A DNA stretch of 64,000 nucleotides, taken from positions 248,001-312,000 of the forward strand of contig JAURVB010013801.1 in assembly GCA_033002965.1 (NCBI GenBank), in the 5' to 3' direction. The notes below the pieces were generated by a model. The model saw only the letters and a list, made by a program, of their open reading frames with translations. It was not told the DNA's origin and ran no database searches. Source of the stretch: Piper betle. Taxonomy: Eukaryota > Streptophyta > Magnoliopsida > Piperales > Piperaceae. The position numbers and the translations under genes were made by a program. Of this stretch, positions 24,081-36,917 are shown piece by piece (position 1 is the first letter of the stretch; every line of letters starts with the position of its first letter).

Positions 24081-26374
24081 ATGAATGCTTCCAAGTTCAT
24101 CAAGTGCGTCACTGTGGGTGATGGAGCTGTTGGCAAGACCTGCATGCTCATCTGCTATACCAGCAACAAGTTCCCTACTGTAATCTCCTATCCTTAGTCT
24201 TGCATTTTTTTTTCTTGGTGATCTTTTGTGAGCTCTTGATGGAAGTTTCTGGCGACGGTGTGCATTTATTTCTCTTTTCTTGATTTCAAAATCTGATTTT
24301 TTTAAAGTCTGGGTCTGTCAGTGATGCTCTTTGTGATGTGAGACTATGCAGTTCTTGGGGTCTGTTGTTGAAGGAAGGAGAGCTTGTGTTGGATGATGTT
24401 TCTTCATTTCCTTCGTCTAGCTGCCTGCATTTACATCTCTTTTTTTTGTCTCTGGACGGTGCTACTTCCTTGCTTTAATATATCTTGTTCTTTTCTTGCT
24501 AGAACTGGGAATCTTTTTGCCTGCTTCTGAGTTGATGCTTTTTGTAGATAAACATTTAAAAGAAAGCCCCTTTCTTGTCGGCAAAGATTAAGATTCTTCT
24601 CTTATTTCTAATTTTTTATCTAGTGAAAAGAAAACCCTTTTCTTTCTGCTTTTTGTAACTGCTTGCATTTACATCTTTGTGCCTTCTTCTTCATGCTTGC
24701 AATCTTTAGATTGTTTAATTTTAATTGTTTTTGTATTTCGACACAGGATTATGTACCCACGGTATTTGACAACTTCAGTGCTAATGTCTCTGTGGATGGT
24801 AATATAGTGAATTTGGGACTATGGGATACTGCAGGTAAGATCTTTTGTTACTCTAATATATGATATAAAATAAGCATTAAAATGCTTTTAAGCAATAACT
24901 TATGCTGCCTCATATTTTCTACTCTCAGGGCAAGAAGATTACAGCAGATTGAGGCCGCTGAGTTACAGAGGAGCAGATGTCTTTATTTTGGCTTTCTCCT
25001 TACTCAGCAGGGCAAGCTATGAGAATGTGTTGAAAAAGGTGTATGACTCATTTGATCTCTGTTCGATATTTACCTAAAAATTATAATATCGTAGGCTAGT
25101 GGCCGCAAAGATGAAACAACTATACTTAAAACAACTGAATTTGGCATCTTACATACTTCAACCGTTCTATTCAGTGGATGCCTGAGCTCCGTCGGTTTGC
25201 TCCAAACGTTCCAATTGTGCTTGTTGGAACAAAGTTGGGTGAGTGAACGTTTCCCATCTTCAGTTTGATTAAGTTACCCGATTTAAATCAATTATGGCAG
25301 TTCTTTTATCGAATTGCCCTGTTCAGATCTTCGTGAGGATAACAGAGGATATGGTTCTGATTATACAAGCTCTGGAACAATTTCTTTTGCTCAAGTAAGT
25401 CTTGTTTTTTCCACTTGTTTTCATCTTTCCATTCACTTTAATTGTAATCAAGAATTTGATTTCAACGTACGTACCAATGTGCAGGGAGAGGAACTCAGGA
25501 AGCAGATTGGTGCTGCAGCTTACATAGAATGCAGCTCGAAAACTCAACAAGTATTCTCACTCTTCTTTGTATAATTTGTTGGAAATAAAATTCATTTGGA
25601 TTGATTGTTTAAGAATGTAAACTCCTCTTCTACCTATCCTTATTTCTTTAACTGTACTGTCCATTAGAATGTCAAAGCTGTTTTTGACACGGCGATCAAG
25701 GTCGTGCTTCAACCTCCAAGGAGGAAGGACGTGGCAAGGAAGAAAAGACGTAGAAGATCTGGTTATTCATTGATGTAAGTGCTCATCTTTATGCACAATA
25801 CATTGCATTTCACCGTGAACAATTATCATAGTAATCGGATTTGCCAATAAAACATAAACACCTAGAGCTCGTGAAATGTTTGATGCCATGTTCAATTCAG
25901 TATAATGCAAATGAAATACGACCACAGCTGTGCGAGTTTGAAGAACAATTGTAGTAAACTTTCCTTTCCAGAAAATGACAGCGTTCTACTCTGTAAATGT
26001 ACAGGTTTGTATGTGTTCCCAGATTTTGCTATAGTAGGTGAGTCTAGCATTTACGAAAGATCAACTGAAACGAACATATTGAGACAGCAAAAAATGATCA
26101 CTTATTTACCAATAAATTTCTGACTAATTCGTAACTTCTTTCTATTAATTTCTGCCAAAGACAACTGCCGCCATTCTGAAACTTTTAGTTTATTAAAATT
26201 TTTAGTTTTTTATTTCATGTAAACCTATATATGAAAGTCCTTTTTAACATGGGACTTGAGAATTTTGCAACCTTGATTTGATATAATTTTTCAGTTGATT
26301 TCATGGTTCTTAGATGATAATTATCTCCCCTTTTCTTCAGGAATCTACTATGTGGCTGTGGAAGTTTTGCGTAG
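24081..26374 (+). CDS. ROP/RAC small GTPase, type II
   Basis: Plant Rho-family GTPase, a membrane switch in polarity, ROS production and hormone responses. Eight exons: 24081-24179, 24747-24834, 24929-25038, 25175-25238, 25327-25394, 25485-25550, 25668-25774 and 26341-26374, all GT-AG with consistent phases, giving 211 residues. Seen: P-loop [14 protein letters not shown], switch [10 protein letters not shown], switch [23 protein letters not shown], base-recognition VGTKLDLRED and ECSSKTQQ. The tail has a polybasic stretch (RKKRRRR) and ends LLCGCGSFA. That lacks a CaaX box and carries cysteines for S-acylation; with the extra eighth exon this marks type II ROPs (the ROP9-11 class). The insert region is shorter on acidic residues than usual but complete. 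A leader intron probably ends at 24070. No lesions. The exact ROP orthologue cannot be assigned by eye. Confidence 0.95.
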
Positions 26375-27149
26375 ACACCCTGCTCTGTTTGCTGACTTTA
26401 GAACTACGTGAAAACATTTTGGTGCCAAGCAGTACCAATGTTTGCTGTGCGAAGAAAACAGTAGAATTTTGTTAACTCCTTGTGATGCTATTATGTCGAT
26501 TGTTTGCTTTAATTGCTTCATTGTAGTTCTGAGATTGATATTACCTGTTAATAGATTTTGTGACATTAACTTTTCTGTGCCCTTGTTATCATGAATGTTA
26601 TGCTTGATGCCAGAGATGCATTGCCGAGATGTCTGGATAACATTAATAGTATGGTATCTTCCACTGTATAAACCATGCTATTGCTTGTGTATCCATCTTG
26701 TGTATGTTACTAGAGGGCAAGCTTTGAAAAAGGAATTAGTTGATGGTATTCTCTGTCGATTACTAACAAATTAAGCTTCAAAATTCAAATTATTCAAGGA
26801 AAAAATAAATTAATTTCACTGCATCTATTACACAGATTTGTGCACAACGATACCTCATCTATCTGGACAAAGTGCTTACCTGCAATTCATTCCAGTTGAT
26901 CAATGATGATCAGATTGATTGCCCAAAACCCTAAGACTGCTCAACTCCGGGCAGTAAAGTTTGCTGCCTACCAAGTAGATATTCTGTTGGACGAGTGTAA
27001 ATTAGCAATTGCTGAACACTCAGAACAACAATCACATACAGCAATTCTTTTAGGCGAAAAATGGATTGACGATATGCATACATATAGATTGCCTTGCAAA
27101 ATGCTTGAAAGAACAGAACGCGGTCCTTGTGCTGATAGCCAGTTCGCAT
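26375..27149. other. 3' ends of ROP (+) and CcmH (-)
   Basis: Convergent 3' regions. No independent coding signal; the open frame on the plus strand from 26903 is antisense to the CcmH 3' exon. Confidence 0.6.
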
Positions 27150-28048
27150 CTATTCCCGCCAACTCCACATCTTCTGCGAAGGAGTCAAAATGTCAATCAT
27201 TGCCTGCTTCACTTTTAATGTCAAAGGAACACCCCGAGCCAGTTTCAATGCCATAGCATGAACATTAGTCTTTTTTGCCTGTGCCTTCGATATGCCCAAA
27301 TGACTGGTGCAGCACCAGCCACTATAAACTGCCTAAAAAAACATGCATTCACATCAGATTCAGAGTGTTTGTTCACGTTTCTAGATGATAATTATCAAGG
27401 ATAGCTGTGATAAGGTGGCGTTGATGACGATGATGATAATGGCGACAATGATTATCAAACTAAAACAGAATAGATACAAAATTTCTTACCATGCAAACTC
27501 TGCTTCTCCTATCCTGTTACAGGAAATTTCACTTGACTGCAACCGTTTAGGTGGAGTTTTAACCAACAATCCAAAGCTTTGATCACATTAATGGATGATT
27601 ATACCAACATTAACTGCAAACCGTCGGCTTGAACACATGATAGTACAAGATTTTACGGGCGACAACCATAACCCTGCAGTTTGCAAATCGAAACGAGGGG
27701 CATAAAGAACAGTCTCCCCAAAATCGTCCTCAAGTTTTTCATACATCTTATCAGTTTTCCCCGCTAGAATCTCTTCACGTATAAACTGCTCACATGAATA
27801 GACAGCTAAGAGGTAGGTGGTGAATGTCAACTCATGGAAACAATTCAAACGGGCAATGGCTACCAAATGCAAAGGAAGACGGTAAAAAAATGCTCATGAT
27901 GCACCTTCGTAAGCAAAATTGCAATATCTGCTTGTGAATCTTCAATGAACTGGCTTCCACACTCAGTGCAACGAACATTTGGCTAATATTTCGAGCTCGA
28001 GCCTCAGCAGTTTGTGACTTTTTTTACTGCATCTTCTTCTCTGGCCAT
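27150..28048 (-). pseudogene. CCMH: CcmH-like cytochrome c maturation protein, frame broken three times
   Basis: Plant CcmH is a mitochondrial inner-membrane thiol oxidoreductase that keeps apocytochrome c reduced for haem attachment. Three exons: 27905-28048, 27657-27785 and 27150-27328. The redox motif is present (VRCTECGSQFIEDSQADIAI), then REEILAGKTDKMYEKLEDDF, VLYAPRFDLQTAGLWLSP, a membrane-like VAGAAPVIWAYRRHR and VHAMALKLARGVPLTLKVKQ. Exon 2 is a clean open frame of 43 codons. Exon 1 needs two one-base shifts (A/T runs at 28019-28025 and 27978-27980) and exon 3 one (run at 27271-27276) to stay in the family frame. All three sit in homopolymers, so consensus errors are a serious alternative to real decay; an intact single-copy gene is possible. 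Confidence 0.85.
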
Positions 28049-29524
28049 GTAAGGTTCAATGGCATCCCAAAGCTAAAACTAAGCAATCTGTAAAGTAGTT
28101 AACGAGCAGTCTAACATGAGAGTGATCCAAATAGAAATTTTATTTCAAACAAGATTAAATCTGTACCACAAAAAACTAATGGGAACTTCTATTGCCCATC
28201 AAATGGTTATCAATGAAATACAATCTTTTGCCCTTATATGGCAAGGGGTGGAGAACATGAATTCTAATCTAGGATTTCATGTTAAAGATGTTGCCGAGTT
28301 TTAATAGTCAGCTGCTCTTTTCTGACACTAATCTTTCTCCTCCATCCAGAATTTGGGACCTTCTATGCAAAAGCACTAGCAGCGTATTCAACTAGATAAC
28401 TTCCAACACAACAACATACATCGGGAGTGAGAAAATTAACTGAAGCATTTTATCGAGCAGGATTGGCAACAACCAAACTTCTCACCTTTTCGCCAAAGAT
28501 ATGACAATAAATGGAGTCAAACAGCTAATCCAAACGCAGCGATCACAAGGAAACAAAAGTTCGAGGCCAAAAATTTGAAATCTGAATCAAAGACTACAAA
28601 TTGCGGGGTCAAAATTCTACCCTTTTCACCGGTGAGGCCGAAAAATGCAGCCGGCGATTGATGGACGACAACGACGACGGCGGCATAGGCGGTCTGCGGT
28701 GGAGTGGCGACGACAAGAAGTCTCGAGACTTCGTTCCTCGCGATCCTCGCGAAACCTTGGACATAGGTATCCCATGCCACTAACAGCCGAAACGTATTTC
28801 TCGCACAATTCATGAGAAACGAAATCCAGTTTGTCTAAGGGGTGTTCAATGTCGAGCCTCAAATTGTCGTAGTGTGAATGAAATGAAGGTGGTAGTATGA
28901 CATGTAAACGATCACTGATTTTAAAATGAATGCATAATTCAACCTTATTTATTGCGTGACAAGAAATTTTTTTTTTAGAAAATAATATCTCACAAATCTA
29001 ATTATTACTTCTTATAAGTATTACTTCAGAAGATGTAATACTCAAATAATTTATGCTTTGCTTATCTTGACAGAAAATACTGCAATGGGGGGGGGGAGCA
29101 AAGAGAAAGAAGACAAGGGGGAGGGACTTCCCAATCTACGGCATATAATGATAGAAACTTAAATATCAACTACTGGGTAACCTTTTTTCTCACACAGGAC
29201 TTTATTGTAAAATACATCAGAACCATTTAGCCATGGCAATGGATTAGTCGTCCCAAGTAATGCGGCATACAACACTCCCCCAGGTGGCTCATGCCTTTCC
29301 AAGAACAACCTAGCTAAGCTATTACAAAGCAGGTAGTTAACAGCTTAAGCACATACCTTAAACCAATCTGGTTTTTTGTAGCCTGTTTCTGAATCCAAGT
29401 CCGGACAATGGAAGGCCTTACTGAATCAACCACCAGGCAGTACGCCTTTTTCTACTAACCAATATGTAATCGATGAAAATGAAGAACACAAAGATTGTCA
29501 GTGGACTGTGTTGATACTGTGTTG
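28049..29524. other. Region between CcmH and EMF1-like genes
   Basis: About 28500-28870 has higher GC and open frames on both strands, with no family I recognise; it may be promoter or leader for CcmH. A run of ten G lies near 29089. The rest holds the EMF1-like 3' UTR and AT-rich filler. Confidence 0.4.
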
Positions 29525-32500
29525 TCATATAGTTGCAATCTTCTGTTTCTTATGCCTTTTTCTACAATCTACACTATCCTTTAACGGAGATGTCCTTACA
29601 GGCATAAGATCTTCAGGACCTATCATATAAATATTTCCAGCCATGGGCAAACTGAACTCAGCAGGATTTCTATTGAGGGTGCAAATCTCAGTACCAACAG
29701 TTTTCCTTGTTGGTAGATATGATTGGCTCTTGTGTTGCGGTTTCACTTTGTTAGTAGGCAGACTTCTCTTAGTACATGGCAATTTTAGATGTTTCAATAC
29801 CGCTGAAGGAACCCCAGATTTACTCGGTCTTGGTGAGATTACCTTGCTGATTGATAGGTTCTGCACTGCTTTAGCCAATTTGCGTGTTTCAATATTGGGA
29901 GTAAAATTCTGTGAGTCAGCAGGAAAACCACTTCTAAAGCCAAATTGCTGCCTTAAGTTGCTACGTCTGCTTTTCTCTCTGAATGGTGCTGAGCTACATG
30001 CTCCACTTCTTCCCAGAGAAGGGAACAGTTCAAGAGTGCTTCTCATCGACTGACTTTGAGAAGTTCCTTGACATGGCATTGAATAAACTGGGAACTGATT
30101 GCAGGCTGAGGTTTTGCATTCCTTTTTGGAAGGCTCCTGATAATAACCTATAGGAAAGTGAGGCTGTTTCGAAACTTTTTCTCTTCTACTTGCTGCTGGA
30201 ATGCTCGAGCTTGCTCCTTGTTGCATTAACATTAGCAAATTCAGTGCCGAAACAGTTTCACTGGGACACAGATCAGTCGGGTGGTCAACCTTTCCATAAA
30301 TGCTATTCCCTTTCATTGAGCTAGTAAACAAAGGTGGATAACACGTACTGTTCGACTCCAATGCACATTTTCCTTTTCCTTGGGCACTTTGAGGAACCAC
30401 CGAATGAGATTTCCCAGCAGGCAAATAATGATCTTTGATGTTCAAGTCTGTGCATCTCTTGTTATTAGTATAATAACATGGCATGCTGTGTGTCACTACT
30501 TGTTCATCACGAGAAACCTGCCTACCTAAGTTTTGTGAAGCCATCTTATTTTTATGACAGTCATTCAGTAATTGCACACAATTAACAGGCCAACCATGAT
30601 CGTCACTATCTGTGTCATGAATGGAGTTTTGAAAACTCTCCCGCTTTTCATGATTCTGAAGCAAAGGGGAAAATTCTCTAGGTGTCCAAATACTTTCCGT
30701 TTGATGGTTGATAACGTCCATGCCATCCTTGAATTTGCTAGGAGAAGAAAAATGAATGGCTCTCTCAGAACTTTGTGTATTATGCAGCAAAAGATCAGCT
30801 CTGTTAGTGTACTCCACAGGTGATCCTGATTTGTCACTCTTATCACCAGTCATCATCCGGGAACAATTAAGATGCCTTTCAAGTTGGTTTTTAGCCAGCA
30901 ATTCTACAATGTCCATGGGAATGTCATCCATAGATGCTTCTTTGTGGGTTCTAGCAGTTCTGTGCTTAGGAACACTTTTCTTTGAAGTGTCAAGGAGGTC
31001 TCGAGAAGATAAGATTGCTCCATGGTTGGAAGTACCATCCTTTAAACAAATGAACCACATGAAGTGTCAGCTAATTATTATGTGACAGACAGAAGCAAAA
31101 TCCAATTATATAAGCGCATTGAAGGTGAATTTTCAACAATAAGTAACTATGCGAATACTTGCTCGTAAGCACGCAACTATCAACTAAATGTCCACAAAAC
31201 TGTTAGAAATTTAGCTGTAACATACAATATGAACAGGGAATTAACTTGTTCATTATGTTTATGAGATGGCTATAGCAAAATAATAATCCAATACCATATC
31301 ATTAGTTTATAACTAAGGCTACCAAAAAAGCACTAATATTTTGCAGTTAATTAATATGCCATATATTCTTGAAACTCATGAAGTCCAATAAAAGTGAGAA
31401 AAAATGCTTATTATCAAAGAGAAATATCAAGTTTTGGCAATGAATTCACCAAATGATGCTTGAATCAAGTTTACACTTTATACCTTTCTCCATGTCAGAT
31501 TATCTCCTCCTTCCTGTTCAGGGCTTTGGGAATTTCTCCTGATGATCTTCTTAGAATGCCTTCCATTAGTTAGGCGACTAGTTTTCGTATTCCCATTCAA
31601 ACTCTTAAGCATTTCTAACCTAGTTTCCCCTGTCAAAGTTAGAGACTGCTTATCTTCATATGAACATGTTTTACTTTCCTTCCTGTTAGCAGTATCTTTC
31701 CCTTTAGGCCTTGGTACATCATCAGATTCTGCTTCTTCACTTCCTCTCTGACTATTAGGCTCCTGAGGCAGAGGGCTTGCACTAACATTTTTAGCTTCTG
31801 TTAACCGTCTGCATTTCTTTTTCTTGACCTTTACAGAGGTTACGCCATTTCCTTCAGTTGCATTCAATTCCTCAATCTGTAGTATATCAGTCAATAATCT
31901 CATTTTCTGAGCCCTTCTCCGTTTCAAACTTCCACGAAATATGCCATGTGGGTTCTCATCAACCACAAAATTCTGCCTATCAGACAGATTATCATCATGC
32001 TCATGTTCTGTTTCTTTGAAAGCATGCTTATTAAAGCGATTTATGACATCCAGTGGAGAATGAATTTCCTTAATATTAAAGTCTATCTCATGAGGCTTCC
32101 CATTGTCTATTGACAATTGCTTTTCCAAATTGGGGCTCTTCACTGAATCTTCACAACATTGGTAAGAGCTTTTAGGCCTTGCAAACACTATGTCTCCACT
32201 TAAATTTGAACATTCAACATCATGAGAGATGTGATCAGTCATTGACATAAACCTGGTGTTTGAAGCTTCAAGCTCTATGCTACCCGAAGTTACCCTACAT
32301 TCCACTTCATCAGATGATGAACTGCATGCTGGCTTATTAAGATCCAAACTAATCGCAACTTCACAAATTTCTTTTGAAACTCTCTTTTCTTGTGCTTCAA
32401 CCTCTGACACCTCAAGTACTACACCCACCTTCTCTTTTTGGATCTGAAAATTTGGAACACTTGGATCAGCTTCAGTAACACCAAGTGATGAGTCATTCAT

Positions 32501-33527
32501 AGATACAAGGAGGGCTGTCTCTTCTCTTTGGTTATCAGAAACCGATGTCGCCTGACTTACCTCAAATCCATTGATATGTGTAATCTCTGGGAATTTCGAT
32601 GCAATGGGATGAGTGACCATTATAATCAGGCAAAGAGTGCTCCTCGGAAAAGTAAACATTATCTACTGCAGTTTCATTCAAATCTCCTGCAGGTACTACT
32701 TCAGCAGCAGAGGCATCAAATCCAAGTAAACAGTTAGCACAAGCCCACCATCTGTTCTCTTTAATAAGCAAAGAGGGAAGCAAATTTCGACATTCTTCCA
32801 ACTTTCTCGCGTCAGTAGGCAGAGAAAATGGCCAATTATTTTTCCAGTCATTACTGCGAACCTTAGAAACATAACCTCTGGATAAATGAAGGAATCCTAA
32901 AGCGATCAGTACAATGAAAATTAAATGCATCAAACAGCTACACTTTGATACACTACATCACACTAAAAGACCAATTCAATTAGGAAATTTTAGTTTTAAA
33001 GACACGGATTAATATGTTGAAGTTAGAACCTGCAGGACATCAAATAAAACTATGCCATTTACCATGCACAATGTTATTAACTACAGAATACTTACTAAAC
33101 AAATCCAAACATCTACATTTATTCTCCATCCAAAGAATCCCCTGCCAACATAGCATGACACCAAACCAGATACCAAATCCTTTATTATTTTAAAATCCTG
33201 TATTATTTTAAAAAAGGTATTGTGTTAGGATCATAAAAGAAAACAATTGTGAAATCTACCTACTGTTTTTGATTTAAAAGTCTAAACATTTTCTAAATCT
33301 CTGCAATAAATGACATACTGGTAAGAAACTTATGTTCTTGTACGCCTAAACCAGTTAAATCCCGTTACTTGCCTAATTGAAAAATGACCGCATTTTCCAG
33401 TCTGCTGTTTGTTGATACCATCCTCAACATTGGCAGAACTAGTTAGATTAAGCAGCTTTCTTGACAACGGATTTTGAAGACTCTGATCAACCTCATGTCT
33501 ATGATCTTGTATAGATATTACCTCCAT
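29525..33527 (-). CDS. EMF1: EMBRYONIC FLOWER 1-like protein
   Basis: EMF1 is a plant-specific Polycomb partner that binds DNA/RNA and maintains H3K27me3 silencing of floral homeotic genes during vegetative growth. Coding exons: 33373-33527 (MEVISIQDHRHEVDQ ... GKCGHFSIR), 31484-32877 and 29525-31039 (1515 bases, clean). Family landmarks: CGHFSIR joined to GYVSKV, WPFSLPTD, LIKENRWWACANCL, the DDIPMDIVELLAKNQLER motif, LLMLMQQG and the conserved tail LNRNPAEFSLPMAGNIYMIG near the end. The first intron uses a GC donor (AG|GCAAGT). The middle exon changes frame between about 32560 and 32680: the upstream frame stops at 32562, while the downstream frame is open to the next splice site, and the exon is one base too long for its flanking phases. 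Corrected length is about 1020 residues, normal for EMF1. Whether the break is real or an assembly error is open. Confidence 0.88.
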
Positions 33528-35960
33528 TCCATAAAACCAGCAGCAAACTGCTGCTTTCTCTTTGATAAAAAAAAATCCTACACAAGAGAAAGGTTATACT
33601 GTTTCTTCACATCAATAAATTACAGAAAGGAAGTATTGAACAGAAAAGAATTATGTACTTCCAGCTGTCAAATGAATTACTGCTATGCTTACAATCAAGA
33701 TAAATAAATATTCCAAAAAGAAAATACCTTACAGAAGAAAATATTTTCATATGATGAATGAATGACTATTTTTCCCATTTTTCAAGTTAACTATTCCTTT
33801 GCATAATCTACTTGAGCATGAAGAAATTGCTTAAAATTTTTAATCTAAATCCTCAACAAGACATTTCAACTCATTTAAGAAATTAAAAAGACTTGGGACA
33901 ATATAAAGAATCCCCATAAACACCAGAAACACTGAAAGGCAGCGTGCCTGTGTCTTTATAACATCTACACCAATCGATATGTTTGTCAATTCCCATCATT
34001 ATCATGTTTTCCACAATCACAAGTACATGAAAACACAGTTCATTAAAAAAACAGCTCAAATGCATTCAGTATACACAGAAACCAATAAGCACAATGAGTT
34101 CATATTAAGCAGATAATTGATCTTTACTTTCGGGACATTTGATGGACCAAAACAACATCATGAAAAAAGCAGCAAGTCATGCCCACAAACATGCATTACA
34201 ATTGAAAACATCTGAATCATGTGAATTCTAAAACAAAATGATCACTGCCATCACATATTGTATGGAAAACATAACCATCAATGCACATGTCCCACCAAAG
34301 TAAATAAAAAGATCAACACCTGTTAATATATATTTGACCTTGCTTCTGAAATAACAAAATAACGTTCAATAACTAGTTCCCGCAATTGATACATGTGATC
34401 ATAATGTTCTAATAAAGTCTTCCCTTTATGCCATTTTGTATGTACCGGCGAGAGTCATATAAGTAACACAAAGACCAAAGTAGCTTCTCGCAGTCGCGGA
34501 TACGGATAAACCTATGACGTAGTCTCATCGCTTAGCTTATATATATGTTGATTGTAAAACCATCTTTGAAGAGGCGCATGCAGAAGTCTTCTACATATAT
34601 AAAGTCATGACTCAAAGGCATTGATAGAGTTTAATATGTAAGTAGCAAGAATCTGCTTTCAGATTAATCATTAACAACAAAAACTGTCCAGCGAAGTCAC
34701 TCAACATTGGTCAGTTAGCATATACATATCTGCCCCCATAAGAAAACGCTTGCACGCAAAAGGAGCACACTTGATCTCATGTGTGAGAACAAGTTCAATT
34801 AATGACATAACATCTCTGATGGATAACACTCAGAAGAGTTCATTTCCATGAGTAGAAAAGTGAGAAACGTAAAATTGTAGAACCAATTAAGAGAACGCCA
34901 ACAAAAATTAAGTCTTACCGGAGAAGCAAAGAGAAAGCATTCCAGAACCCAAAACTTAACAAAAAACATAATGCCATTGCAAACAACAATGTACAAACTC
35001 ATGTCCAATTCACAACATAAATGCCAAACCCACTAACAAACTCACGTACAACAACATAAAATAACAATCTAAACTTCGACATCCATCATATTTCACACTT
35101 TCCTCGCCAAAACTCCACAAACGTCGAACAATAGTCGTGCCTGCTTCCACAATCAAACCCAAAACCACACAAATGTTTAAAGAGAGAAAACGAGGGACCC
35201 CCTTAAATGTTAAAACCCACGTCATAGAACCCAAAACTACAACATGACAGACCTCCCTCTAACCACAATTACAAGCATAAATCTAAACACTCCAAATAAA
35301 AGGAACCCACACGAGGAAAAATGTAAAAAAAAAAGGAATATATACGAGCAATTCAAATGTCAAAAACCAAACCAATCTAAACAAGAACAAGGAGTGCGCA
35401 AATCTAGCGCATTGAATGTCAAAAACCCACTTACAAATCTAGCACATAGAAGAATTAGACAGCACCAACCCAAGTTGATGGGCTCAACCTTCCCCTCCAC
35501 AGCTCTACTCCAACCTTCAAACCACGACACCGTCCACCCCCTCTTCCTAACCGATCGCCAACCTGAACTCGCAAGAGATGCCACAAACTGTGAGATAGAT
35601 ACAAGGATTGATTGGAACCTGCTGAGAAAGAGAAACCCTACAATTGGGTGAAGGAGGAGACGGTACGGAGGTGTTATGGGATTGTGGGTATTTTGCCTTT
35701 TCAAAGTAAAAACTGGTTTTTTACTGCTTTTAAAGTGGTGCTGCCTTGAACGTAAAAAGGAAAAGTGAACTGCCAATGTTGCTGTACTGACTCACTTGGT
35801 CTGGTCTGGCAGTTCAAAAGCTCTTTTCCTTGGATACCATTTTTTTTGTTAACACTAGATATTGTGTTAACAAAATCTCTCTTTGGATCTCTCTCCTCTA
35901 CCACTCTCCTCTAAAGGGACAAAATTTTTTTCTGATTTTTGACTTCTGCCCTGATTTCCT
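33528..35960. other. EMF1-like upstream region and probable leader intron
   Basis: AT-rich stretch without coding signal. A more GC-rich block at about 35440-35660 followed by pyrimidine-rich sequence may be the first non-coding exon and promoter on the minus strand; the long gap to 33527 would then be a 5' UTR intron. This is inference from composition only. Confidence 0.35.
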
Positions 35961-36873
35961 GTTAAGATGCAACCCTAACCCTAATAATGTGAGCAGACAA
36001 GGTTAATTTGATGGAACGAGGGATATAAAAAGATAAGGTTGGATTCATCTTTTGTGAGATCCAAATCATCCCCGGTGGATATTTTTGGGTGTGGATGAAA
36101 ACTAGGAGCACGAAATCCACAGGCATCAGAGAAAAAATTGTTTTTAAATTTTTGTAATTAGGGAATAAAGAAGATAGGGGGAGATGTGGTACCGTGTGCA
36201 ACTTATATTATTAATGAATTTTGACTTTAACAATAAACTCCAACTGAATAATGAAATATATTATAATAATATAATCTCTCAAATATATATTCTGATTAAC
36301 TTTAATGATATATTTTAATTGAATTATAATATAAACTATAATTATTTGATATATATATATATATATATATTAATTTAATTATATTTTAATTGGTTTGATC
36401 TCTTACTTTTAATCACATGCTAATATTGAGTTTCTCCTTTATTAATGAGTAAAAGAGTGGATTAGCAGATTGGTTATTAGAATTTGGATTATAAGTAATG
36501 AGGGTAAAAATGGTCAATTTGAATGGTGGACTCACTTTGAACAATTAACTTGATTTAAGGGACAATGGAGTGCTTCAGGAGGTGGGGGGATTGCATCCCA
36601 GCCCAGCTGCCAGATTTACATTCTTTTTATTCCACACATGTACGTACATCAATTCGAGGGCTACAGATTTAGTGTTACATAAAACCAACTGTAGCACTTA
36701 ATTGATTGATGTAAATGACTTAAATTTGTGGTGTTTAAGAAAATATCTATAATAATTAAGCTAATCCCTTTTAATTTAGGCGATTTACACCAATTATGCA
36801 TGTGTTATAGCGAGTTTGCTCTACAATAAATCCCTAACCCAATTCCATATTGGCTTAGGGTTGCTTCAGAGGC

Positions 36874-36917
<44 letters not shown>

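Noticed and set aside
26903..27256. 117-codon plus-strand frame downstream of ROP
   Set aside because: Antisense of the CcmH last exon and its 3' region; no family resemblance.
29643..30053. 136-codon plus-strand frame
   Set aside because: Shadow of the long EMF1 exon on the other strand.
35244..35776. Overlapping frames of 135-138 codons on both strands
   Set aside because: No family match, low-complexity composition; more likely leader/promoter sequence of the EMF1-like gene.
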